From: Arion vulgaris
Lineage: Eukaryota > Mollusca > Gastropoda > Stylommatophora > Arionidae
NCBI GenBank assembly: GCA_020796225.1
Contig: CM036755.1
Location: 66,532,049-66,596,048 of the forward strand
Reading direction: 5' to 3'
DNA: 64,000 nt
Shown piece after piece: positions 51,310-62,445 of this stretch; the first letter of the stretch is position 1, and each line of letters starts with the position of its first letter. Under the pieces are notes generated by a model. The model made no database searches. It saw only the letters and a program-made list of their open reading frames with translations, and was not told the origin of the DNA. The translations under genes and the position numbers were made by a program.

Positions 51310-52065
51310 GGACAGAGGTGTCTAGTGAACTCTGGTGGTTAAAATCATAAATTGTCTAGTGAACTTTGGTGGTTAAAATAAAGAATTGTTTATGAACATT
51401 TGTGGTTAAAATCATAAATTGTCTAGTAAACTTTGGTGGTTAAAATAAAGAATTATCTAGTGAACTTTGGTGGTTATAATAAAGAATTATCTAGTGAACT
51501 TTGGTGGTTATAATAAAGAATTGTCTAGTGAACTTTGGTGGTTAAAATCATAAATTGTCTAGTGAACTTTGGTGGTTATAATCATGAATTGTTACATGTG
51601 TGTGAACTTTGGTGGTTAAAATCATAAATTGTCTAGTGAACTTTGGTGGTTAAAATCATGAATTGTCTAGTGAACTTTGGTGGTTAAAATCATGAATTGT
51701 CTAGTGAACTTTGATGGTTAAAATAAAGGCTCTCTAGTGAACTTTAGTGGTTAAATAAAGGACTCTCTAGTGAACTTTGGTGGTTAAAATAAAGGTCTAG
51801 TGAACTTTGGTGGTTAAAATAAAGGTCTAGTGAACTTTGATGGTTAAAATAAAGAATTGTCTAGTAAACTTTGGTGGTTAAAATAAAGAATTGTCTAGTA
51901 AACTTTGGTGGTTAAAATAAAGAATTGTCTAGTAAACTTTGGTGGTTAAAATAAAGAATTGTCTAGTAAACTTTGGTGGTTAAAATAAAGGTCTAGTAAA
52001 CTTTGATGACTTAAATGAAAGGATTCTCTGGCGAACTTTGGTGGTTAAAGGACTATCTCAGCGGC
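51310..52065. repeat. ~33-bp minisatellite (TCTAGTGAACTTTGGTGGTTAAAAT)
   Basis: About 24 units of gtctagtgaactttggtggt + taaaataaagaatt or taaaatcataaatt, with shorter variants. Confidence 0.95.
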
Positions 52066-52368
52066 CTTTATGAACTCTGTAGCACCGACATAGGTCCCCT
52101 TTCTAATTTAGAAGATTCTGATATTTTTTAGAAATTTTAATTTTTTTAATCTTTCTAATTCCGTTATTTTTTGGTGTTGGTTTTTTTTTAAAAATGATTT
52201 CACTAAACACTGTAGCATCTCTCAAAGTGTGTAACATAAATTACTTCTATTTCCATGTTGATTCAGTGCAATGCAGTGCATGATATGTCACTATGTTACC
52301 TGCTTACTTTTCCTAGTTTTTGCACCACTAATGTAGCTTATATTGTGGCATGTGCTAATGTATTCCAG
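52066..52368. other. intron sequence before the micro-exon
   Basis: T-rich stretch at 52125-52195, otherwise unassigned. Confidence 0.45.
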
Positions 52369-52401
52369 ATTGGCTACTCCCCCAGTAAACTCAGCTACCA
52401 G
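52369..52401 (+). CDS. KIF13: possible KIF13 micro-exon (IGYSPSKLSYQ)
   Basis: A 33-bp open stretch bounded by attccag and cag|gtaggt, phase 0 at both ends, encoding IGYSPSKLSYQ. It would follow SVPNINQ of the previous exon in frame. The composition differs from the surrounding AT-rich sequence and repeats. The upstream pyrimidine tract is poor, and this part of the tail is too variable to test by homology, so it may be a chance match. Confidence 0.38.
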
Positions 52402-52589
52402 GTAGGTCAATGGACTTAAGGATGTATTTTGTTAAACTGATTATTTAGTTGTCAGTGAAATGTTGTATGACCCGTGGGGACTACCTGGGATAGACTTTGT
52501 TGAGATTATGTTGTTGTGATTATGATTGTGTTTTCTGTTGTTGTATTTTTGGTTTGTGAGAAAATTGGATAATTATCTTTTTGTATCTG

Positions 52590-52960
52590 CTAAGTTAGAC
52601 CATAACACAAACATTACAGAAGAAATTAGAAGCTTTTGAAACAAGGTGGTACAGAAAAGTTATTAGAACATCCTGGACAGAGAAGGGAGGAAAAACAAAG
52701 ACATCCTACAAGACATGCATATCGAGGAGCATTGACTCATAAATAACATCATTTCATATGAAATATTTTGGCTACGTAATTTGGAGAGAACAGTCATGGT
52801 TCCTAGAGTATGAGACAGGGATGACCAAGATGAAGGTGGCAGCAAGATGTCAAAGAGACATTATACATGATGCTGGAGGAGGCTAGAGACGGAGAGTTTT
52901 TCAGGTGGGCTGTGATGAAAGCAATATTCTGCAAGGGATTTGCTACTTGATGATGATCTG
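52590..52960 (+). mobile_element. LINE C-terminal fragment (same family as 31365)
   Basis: caaacattacagaagaaatt, gaggaaaaacaaagacatcc, agacatgcatatcgaggagc; ends gatttgctacttgatgatga. Confidence 0.85.
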
Positions 52961-52999
52961 CTAAGTCGTTGTTTTATATATATTGTTCTTTCTTTTCTC

Positions 53000-53480
53000 T
53001 AATCCTGTTTTGTCTGGCAGCGTCAGGATTAGAAGAGATTTCTGGACAGGGCTCTTCTGTGCATGATGTCTCTCACTGCTTCTGTTATTTCGGTGATCCA
53101 CCTTTTATGGGGGCAGCCTTTTGATTCCTTGTATCCACTGTATCAGAGTAGCATTGCTCTTTTAGGTGCAGCACTGCCTGTTGGTAATCTGTTTATGTGA
53201 CCGATCTATTTCATTTATTTCTTGATTAAGTTTATTACTGATGTTGTACCCACTTTTTCCTGATGTCTTCATTTCTAAACCGGTCTCTTCTTGTTACTTC
53301 CAACATTCTGCATAGACACTTCATCTCTGTCTTGACTAGCTTTCTGCTATCATTTGATGTCAGCATCCAAGTTTTACACGGAAAACATAATGTCGGGAGA
53401 AACCTGGTGTTGTACAATGCTTTTTTAGTGTTCATAGTGACATGCTTGCATTTTAAAATTGCTGTCTTTTGCCCTATTAT
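53000..53480 (-). mobile_element. LINE C-terminal fragment (same family as 43140)
   Basis: Minus strand: MNTKKALYNTRFLPTLCFPC, KTWMLTSNDSRKLVKTEMKC, LCRMLEVTRRDRFRNEDIRK KWVQHQ. About 75-80% like the 43140 copy by eye. Confidence 0.9.
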
Positions 53481-53699
53481 TTGATTTGTTTTATTGCATC
53501 TATGTTAGATTCTGTTAGTTATTCGCATATTTGTTAAAAGATAATGCTCCCTGAATATGTAAAGTATTTTCCTAGTTTTAATTGATGTTTGTCGATGAAG
53601 ATATATATATATATATCAATAGCAAAAAATTGGGCAAAAATAAATCTAAAAATTATGACAATTTTGCAAATTTTCTGATAAATATCATAATAAATTATG

Positions 53700-53965
53700 A
53701 ACTTTTGAAACGAATAGTCTGTGCATCTTTGGAGACCATCATTAAAAGATGGAGATGGAGGTGGATTGGACATGTATGTTGTATGCCAGTGAGGCATTGA
53801 CTAGGACAGCAGATGGGAAGAGAAGGTTTGGATGTCCAAAGGAAACATGGAGAAGAGCTGTGGAGAGAGAGTTGAAGGAGTGTGGCATGACGTGAGAGAC
53901 GGTTGGTAGAAAGGCAGCAGAACGGCAACAGTGAAGCCTTTTGTGGAAGCCTTATGTGTCAACCA
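53700..53965 (+). mobile_element. LINE C-terminal fragment
   Basis: SLETIIKRWRWRWIGHVCCM then frames with GREGLDVQRKHGEELW; an RWRWIGHV-type tail, relatively degraded. Confidence 0.7.
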
Positions 53966-54040
53966 GGACACGAAGAGGATATAGAAAATGTTTAAATCTT
54001 GACGGTCGACATGATGTTTGACAAATTAAATAGCCATATC

Positions 54041-57000
54041 TTATGTGTAGGCTATATCTTATGTGTAGGCTATAACTTATGTGTAGGCTGTATCTTATGT
54101 GTAGGCTGTATCTTATGTGTAGGCTATATCTTATGTGTAGGCTATAACTTATGTGTAGGCTGTATCTTATGTGTAGGCTATATCTTATGTGTAGGCTATA
54201 ACTTATGTGTAGGCTATAACTTATGTGTAGGCTGTATCTTATGTGTAGGCTGTATCTTATGTGTAGGCTATATCTTATGTGTAGGCTATAACTTATGTGT
54301 AGGCTGTATCTTATGTGTAGGCTATATCTTATGTGTAGGCTATAACTTATGTGTAGGCTTTAACTTATGTGTAGGCTATATCTATGTAGGCTGTATCTAT
54401 GTGTAGGCTTATCTTATGTGTAGGCTAGATCTTATGTGTAGGCTATATCTTATGTGTAGGCTATATCTATGTGTGGCTATAACTTATGTGTAGGCTATAA
54501 CTTATTGTAGGCTGATCTTATGTGTAGGCTGTATCTTTGTGTAGGCTATATCTTATGTGTAGGCTATATCTTGTGTAGGCTATATCTTATGTGTAGGCTA
54601 TATCTTATGTGTAGCTATATCTTATGTGTAGGCTATATCTTATGTGTAGGCTATAACATGTGTGTATAACTTATGTGTAGGTGATCTTATTAGGCTATAT
54701 CTTATTGTACTATATCTTATGTGTAGGCTATATCTTTGTTAGGCTATATCTTATGTGTAGGCTATATCTTATGTGTAGGCTGTATCTTATGTGTAGGCTA
54801 TATCTTAGTGTAGGCTGTATCTTATGTGTAGGCTATAACTTATGTGTAGGCTATATCTATGTGTAGGCTATAACTATGTGTAGACTATATCTTATGTAGG
54901 CTAAAACTATGTTAGACTATATCTTATGTGTGCTATAACTTATTGTAGACTATATCTTATGTTAGTAAAACTTATGTGTAGGCTATATCTATGTGTAGGC
55001 TATATCTTATGTGTATCTATAACTTATGTGTAGTATATCTTATGTGTAGGCTATATCTTATGTGTAGGCTATAACTTATGTGTAGGCTATAACTTATGTG
55101 TAGGCTATATCTTATGTGTAGGCTATAACTTATGTGTAGGCTGTATCTTATCTGTAGGCTATATCTTATGTGTAGGCTATAACTTATGTGTAGGCTGTAT
55201 CTTATGTGTAGGCTATAACTTATGTGTAGGCTGTATCTTATGTGTAGGCTATATCTTATGTGTAGGCTGTATCTTATGTGTAGGCTGTATCTATGTGTAG
55301 GCTGTATCTTAGTGTAGGCTGTATCTTATGTGTAGGCTATCTTATGTGTAGGCTGTATCTTATGTGTAGGCTATAACTTATGTGTAGGCTGTATCTTATG
55401 TGTAGGCTATCTTATGTGTAGCTTATCTTATTGTAGGCTGTATCTATGTGTAGTATAACTATGTGTAGGCTGTATCTATGTGTAGGCTATATCTTATGTT
55501 AGGCTGTACTTATGTGTAGGCTGTTCTTATGTGTAGGCTATAACTTATGTGTGGCTATATCTTTGTGTAGGCTATACTTATGTGTAGGCTATATTATGTG
55601 TAGGCTATATCTAGTGTAGGCTATATCTTATGTGTAGGCTATATCTTATGTGTAGGCTATAACTATGTGTAGGCTATAACTTATGTGTAGGCTGTAACTT
55701 ATGTGTAGGCTATATCTTATGTGTAGGCTATAACTTATTGTAGCTATAACTTATGTGTAGGCTATATCTTAGTGTAGGCTGATCTTATGTGAGGCTATAA
55801 CTTATGTGTAGGCTGATCTATGTGTAGGCTAGATCTTATGTGTAGGCTGTATCTTATGTGTAGGCTATAACTTAGTGAGGCTATAACTATGTGTAGGCAG
55901 ATCTTATGTGTAGGCTATATCTATGTGTAGGCTATATCTTATGTGAGTATAACTTATGTGTAGGCTATAACTTATGTGAGGCTATATCTATTGTAGGCTA
56001 TATCTTATGTGTAGGCTATAACTTATGTGTAGGCTATATCTTATGTGTAGGCTATATCTTATGTGAGGCTGTATCTTATGTGTAGGCTATAACTATGTGT
56101 GGCTGTATATTATGTAGGCTATAACTTATGTGTAGGCTATATCTTATGTGTAGGCTATAACTTATGTGTAGGCTATATCTTATGTGTAGGCTATATCTTA
56201 TGTGTAGGCTGTAACTTATGTGTAGGCTATAACTTATGTGTAGGCTGTATCTTATGTGTAGGCTTATATTTGTGTAGGCTATAACTTTTGTGGCATATCT
56301 TATGTGTAGGCTATAACTTATGTGTAGGCTGTATCTTATGTTAGGCTATAACTTATGTGTAGGCTATATCTTATGTGTAGGCTGTAACTTATGTGTAGGT
56401 ATATCTATGTGTAGGCTATATCTTATGTGTAGGCTATAACTTATGTGTAGGCTATAACTTATGTGTAGGCTGTATCTTATGTGTAGGCTGTATCTTATGT
56501 GTAGCTATACTTATGTGTATAGATCTATGTGTAGGCTATATCTATGTGTAGTATATCTATGTGTAGGCTATAACTATGTGTAGGCTATAACTTATGTGTA
56601 GGCTTATCTTATGTGTAGGCTGTATCTATGTGTAGCTATATCTTATTGTAGGCTATATCTTATGTGTAGGCTATATCTTATGTGTAGGCTATATCTTATG
56701 TGTAGGCTATATCTTATGTGTAGGTATATTTATGTGTAGGCTATAACTTATGTGTAGGCTATAACTTATGTGTAGGCTGTATCTTATGTGTAGGCTATAT
56801 CTTATGTGTAGGATATATCTTATGTGTAGGCTATATCTTATGTGTAGGCTATATCTTATGTGAGGTATATCTATGTGTAGGCTATATCTATGTGTGGTTT
56901 CTATGTGTAGGCTATATCTTAGTGTAGGCTGTATCTTATGTGTAGGCTATACTTATGTGTAGGCTATATCTTATGTGTAGGCTATAACTATGTGTAGACT

Positions 57001-60000
57001 ATATCTTATGTGTAGGCTAAACTTATTGTAGCTTATCTTATGTGTAGGCTATAACTTATGTGTAGCTATATCTTATGTGTAGGCTAAAACTTATGTGTAG
57101 GCTATACTTATGTGTGGCTATATCTTATGTGTAGCTATAACTTATGTGTAGGCTATACTTATGTAGGCTATATCTATGTGTAGGCTATAACTTATGTGTA
57201 GGCTATAACTTGTGTGGCTATATCTTATGTGTAGGCTATAACTTATGTGTAGGCTGTATCTTATCTGTAGGCTATATCTTATGTGTAGGCTATAACTTAT
57301 GTGTAGGCTGTATCTTATGTTAGGCTATAACTTATGTGTAGGCTGTATCTTATGTGTAGGCTATATCTTATGTGTAGGCTGTATCTTATGTGTAGGCTGT
57401 ATCTTATGTGTAGGCTGTATCTTATGTGTAGGTGTATCTTATGTGTAGGCTGTATCTTATGTGTAGGCTTATCTTATGTGTAGGCTATAACTTATGTGTA
57501 GGCTGTATCTTATGTGTAGCTATAACTTATGTGTAGGCTGTATCTTATGTGTAGGCTGTATCTTATGTGTAGGCTTAACTTATGTGTAGGCTGTATCTTA
57601 TGTGTAGGCTATATCTTATGTGTAGGCTGTATCTTATGTGTAGGCTGTATCTTATGTGTAGGCTATAACTTATGTGTAGGCTGTATCTTATGTGTAGGCT
57701 ATATCTTATGTGTAGGCTATATCTTATGTAGGCTATAACTTATGTGTAGGCTATATCTTATGTGTGCTATATCTATGTGGCTTATCTTTGTGTAGGCTAT
57801 ATCTATGTGTAGGCTATAACTTATGTGTAGGCTATAACTTATGTGTAGGCTGTAACTTGTGTGGCTATATCTTATGTGTAGCTATAACTTATGTGTAGGC
57901 TATAACTATGTGTAGGCTATATCTTATGTGTAGGCTGTATCTTATGTGTAGGCTATAAATTATGTGTAGGCTGTATCTTATGTGTAGGCTAGATCTTATG
58001 TGTAGGCTGTATCTTATGTGTAGGCTATAACTTATGTGTAGGCTATAACTTATGTGTAGGCTAGATCTTATGTGTAGGCTATATCTTATGTGTAGGCTAT
58101 ATCTTATGTGTAGGCTATAACTTATGTGTAGGCTATAACTTATGTGTAGACTATATCTTATGTGTAGGCTATATCTTATGTGTAGGCTATAACTTATGTG
58201 TAGGCTATATCTTATGTGTAGTCTATATCTTATGTGTAGGCTGTATCTTATGTGTAGGCTATAACTTATGTGTAGGCTGTATATTATGTGTAGGCTATAA
58301 CTTATGTGTAGGCTATATCTTATGTGTAGGCTATAACTTATGTGTAGGCTATATCTTATGTGTAGGCTATATCTTATGTGTAGGCTGTAACTTATGTGTA
58401 GGCTATAACTTATGTGTAGGCTGTATCTTATGTGTAGGCTGTATATTATGTGTAGGCTATAACTTATGTGTAGGCTATATCTTATGTGTAGGCTATAACT
58501 TATGTTTAGGCTGTATCTTATGTGTAGGCTATAACTATGTGTAGCTATATCTTATGTGTAGCTTAACTTATGTGTAGGCTATATCTTATGTGTAGGCATA
58601 TCTTATGTAGGCTATCTATGTGTGCTGTATCTATGTGTGGCTTATCTATGTGTAGCTATACTATGTGAGCTATATCTTATGTGTAGCTATAACTTATGTT
58701 AGGCTATATCTTATGTGTGTGATCTTTGTGTGGCTGTATCTTATGTGAGGCATAACTTGTGGCTATACTTATTGTAGGCTGTATCTATGTGTAGGCTATA
58801 ACTATGTGAGGCTATATCTTATGGTAGGCTATATCTTATGTGTAGGCTGTATCTATGTGTAGGCTATAACTATGTGTAGGCTATAACATTGTAGGCTATA
58901 TCTATGTGTAGGCTATATCTATGTGTAGGCTATATCTATGTGTAGCTATATCTTATGTAGGCTATATCTTATGTGAGGCTGATCTTATGTGTAGGCTATA
59001 TTTATGTAGGCTATATCTATGTAGGCTTATCTTATGTGTAGGCTGTATCTTATGTGTAGGCTATATCTTATGTGTAGGCTATAACTTATGTGTAGGCTAT
59101 ATCTTATGTGTAGGCTATATCTTATGTGTAGCTATAACTTATGTGTAGGCTGTATCTTTGTGTAGGCTAATCTTATGTGTAGGCTTATCTTATGTGTAGG
59201 CTTATCTTATGTGTAGCATCTTGTGTGCTATTATGTGTAGCTAATCTTATGTGTAGGCTATATCTTATGTGTAGGCTATTATGTGTAGCTGTATTATGTA
59301 GCTTTTTATCTTATGTGTAGGCTATACTATGTGTAGGCTTATCTTATGTGTGGCTATATCTTATGTAGGCTTATCTTATGTGTAGGCTTATCTTATGTGT
59401 AGGCTTTGTGTAGCTATTATTTGTGTAGGCTATACTTTTGTAGGCTATAACTTATGTGTAGCTATATCTTATGTGTAGGCTATAATATGTGTAGGCTTAT
59501 CTTATGTGTAGGCTATATCTATGTGGGCTATAATCTTATGTGTAGGCTATACTATGTGTAGGCTATAACTATGTGTAGGCTTATCTTATGTAGGCTTACT
59601 TATGTGTAGCTATATCTTATGTGTAGGCTATAACTTATGTGTAGGCTATCTATTGTAGGCTGTATCTTATGTGTAGCTATACTTATGTGTAGGCTTATCT
59701 TATGTGTAGGCTATCTATGTGTAGGCTTATCTTATGTGTAGGCTGTATCTTATGTGTAGGCTGTTTATGTGTAGGCTATCTTATGTGTAGCTATATCTAT
59801 GTAGGCTTATCTTATGTAGCTGTATCTATGTGTAGCTATACTTATGTGTAGGCTGTATCTTATGTGTACTATATCTGTGTGTACATTACATGTAGGCTAT
59901 AACATGTGTAGGTGTATATGTGTGGCTTACTTATGTGTAGGCTATACATGTGTAGTATATCTATGTTAGGCTATCTTAGTGTAGGCTATATACTATTTTG

Positions 60001-61778
60001 TGTAACTATAACTTATGTGTAGCTTACTTATGTGTAGGCTTAACTTATGTAGCTATATCTATGTTAGGCTTACTTATGTGTAGGCTATACTTATGTGTAG
60101 GCTTATCTTTGTAGGCTTATCTATGTGTAGGCTGTCTATGTGTAGGCTATATCTATGTAGGTGTACTGTGTAGGTAATCTTATGTGTAGGCTTATCTGTG
60201 TAACTGTGTAGGCTATACTTATGTGTAGGCTTACTATGTGTGAATGCATATCTTGTGTAGGCTATATCTTATGTGTAGGCACTTTAGGTATCTTATGTGA
60301 GGCTATCTTATGTGTAAGGTATAACTTATGTGTAGGCTATATCTTGATGTGTAGGCTATCATTGTGCTATCTTATGTGTAGGCTATATCTTATGTGTAGG
60401 CTATATCTTATGTGTAGGCTATATCTTATGTGTAGGCTATATCTTATGTGTAGGCTGGTATATGTTATATATCATGTGTAGCTATACTTATGTGTAGGCT
60501 ATATCTTTTGTGTTAGGCTATAACTTATGTGTAGGAGCTGTATCTTATGTGTAGGCTATATATGTGCTATCTATGTGTAGGCTATAACTTATGTGTAGGC
60601 TATAACTTATGTGTAGGCTAGATCTTATGTGTAGGCTGTATCTTATGTAGGCTTACTTATGGTACTATACTATGTGTATAATCTTATGTAGGCTACTTAT
60701 GTGTGGCTATAACTTATGTGTAGGCTGTATCTTATGTGTAGGCTACTTTGTGTAGGCTATACATGTTGATGATCTTTGTGTAGGCTTACTTGTGTAGGCT
60801 ATATCTTATGTGTAGGCTAGTATCTTATGTGTAGGTTAATTAGTATCTTATGTGTAGGCTATAACTTATGTGTAGGCTATATCTTATGTGTAGGCTATAT
60901 CTTATGTGTAGGCTATATCTTATGTGTAGGCTATATCTTATGTGTAGGACTTTATCTATTGTAGGCATTTATGTGTAGGCTTATCTTATGTGTAGGCTTA
61001 TCTTATGTGTAGGCTTATCTTATGTGTAGGCATACTTATCTTATGTGTAGGCTATATCTTATGTGTAGGCTATATCTTATGTGTATGGCTTATCTTATGT
61101 GTAACTTAGCTATACTATGTGTAGGCTATATCTTATGTAGGCTATACTTATGTGTAGGCTTTATATACTTATGTGTAGGCTATATCTTATGTGTAGCTTA
61201 TCTTATGTGTAGGCTATATCTTATGTGTAGGCTTATCATTTTATGTGTAGGCTATATCTTATGTAGGTAGGCTATATCTTATGTGTAGGCTATATCTTAT
61301 GTGTAGGCTATTATACTTATGTGTAGGCTGATATCTTATGTGTAGGCTATCTTATGTGTAGGCTATATCTTATGTGTAGGCTGTATCTTATGTTGTACTT
61401 GTAGGCTATACTTATGTGTAGCTGATCTATGTACATATCTTATGTGTAGGCTATATCTTATGTGTAGGCTTATCTTATGTGTAGGCTATATCTTATGTGT
61501 AGGCTATATCTTATGTGTAGGCTATAACTTATGTGTAGGCTATATCTTATGTGTAGGCTATAACTTATGTGTAGGCTATATCTTATGTGTAGTCTGTATC
61601 TTATGTGTAGGCTGTATCTTATGTGTAAGCTATATCTTATGTGTAGGCTGTATCTTATGTGTAGGCTGTATCTTATTGTAAGCTATATCTTATGTGTAGG
61701 CTGTATCTTATGTGTAGGCTGTATCTTATGTGTAGGCTGTATCTTATGTGTAGGCTGTATCTTATGTGTAGACTGTAT
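54041..61778. repeat. 18-bp satellite-like array, ~7.7 kb
   Basis: Unit ttatgtgtaggctatatc with three main variants at the last bases (ctatatc, ctataac, ctgtatc). Roughly 430 units. The first 350 bp are perfect and show an 8-unit (144-bp) higher-order repeat. 55.1-55.85 kb recurs at 57.2-58.0 kb. Units with one or two missing bases are frequent at 54.4-55.0, 58.5-60.8 kb and elsewhere. In frame, the array reads (LCVGYI)n, giving many false ORFs. Confidence 0.97.
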
Positions 61779-61789
61779 CTGAACCCTGG

Positions 61790-62095
61790 TTAAGAGGTCA
61801 TGAGGATGCTAAGATGATTTTCATCTAAACCAATCCGCGACCATTGCTAGATTGCAATAGTTTGTGACCATTGCTAGATTGCAAGAGTTTGCGACCATTG
61901 CTATATTGCAAGAGTTTGGATTGAAGATTAGAGTAACCAGAAAAGAACAGCACAGCAGGTATATAAATAATCTCATTAATTAACATCCAACTGGTACTGT
62001 CAGTCGCTGGAAGCTGTTGGAAATATTGCAAAGTAGATCAGACACCTATGGGCATGTCCAGAGTGCAATGAAGATATTCCAAACTGAAACTGAGG
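61790..62095 (+). mobile_element. dispersed repeat family G fragment with short triplication
   Basis: gaccattgctagattgcaa + gagtttg repeats three times (61840-61915). Then aaagaacagcacagcaggta, tcattaattaacatccaact, and ending gagtgcaatgaagatattcc aaactgaaac. Confidence 0.7.
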
Positions 62096-62445
62096 GTGCT
62101 ATTCTAAGCTAAGAATTAAAATCTAATTGTCTGGCCTGTCAGGGTCTGTGGACTAACAAAATCATTGTTTTGTTTATAAATAGACCTTATTGAGTAGGCC
62201 TACTTATTCCCAGTAGAACTTCTACAAGATGAAACACAAATTGTCTCAAGTAAAATCAGTGTGTTCGACAACAAGAGATTACGCCTTTTACAATTAATAG
62301 TTGCTTGCTTTACTTTTTATATGGTAGAGGAAGGGGCAATGATCTTTCCTGACATCTGCTGTTTGCTTATTGGCATTTTTTTCTTTCTTTGTTGACTATT
62401 TTTAATAAAAGCACAGTTTTAAAGATTTCAATTAACACATTTTCA
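62096..62445. other. sequence between two arrays, no gene seen
   Basis: AT-rich, unassigned; no exon-like block recognised. Confidence 0.45.

Larger units (their letters stand above)
14047..52401 (+). other. KIF13: KIF13-type kinesin-3 gene, internal part (17 exons)
   Basis: Seventeen GT-AG exons on one strand keep phase and join into one protein that follows the KIF13A/KIF13B (fly Khc-73) tail block by block. Known of the family: plus-end-directed microtubule motors with an N-terminal motor domain, an FHA domain, a MAGUK-binding stalk, a conserved central tail and, in KIF13B/Khc-73, a C-terminal CAP-Gly domain. They carry vesicle cargo and bind Discs-large-type MAGUK scaffolds. The motor, FHA and CAP-Gly parts are not in the window, so both gene ends lie outside it. 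The choice between the A and B paralogues cannot be made here; one invertebrate orthologue of both is likely. Introns range from about 220 bp to more than 7 kb and are filled with repeats. Confidence 0.93.

Noticed and set aside
14047..52401. The KIF13 locus as a pseudogene
   Set aside because: Most exons are clean, all splice sites and phases hold, and the indels occur in compensating sets or G runs. A processed pseudogene is excluded by the introns; a decaying duplicate stays possible but less likely.
53999..61782. Many Cys/Val/Gly/Tyr-rich frames (LCVGYI repeats)
   Set aside because: All follow from the 18-bp unit, which is a multiple of three and has stop-free phases; no start context, no splice-linked exon and no family.
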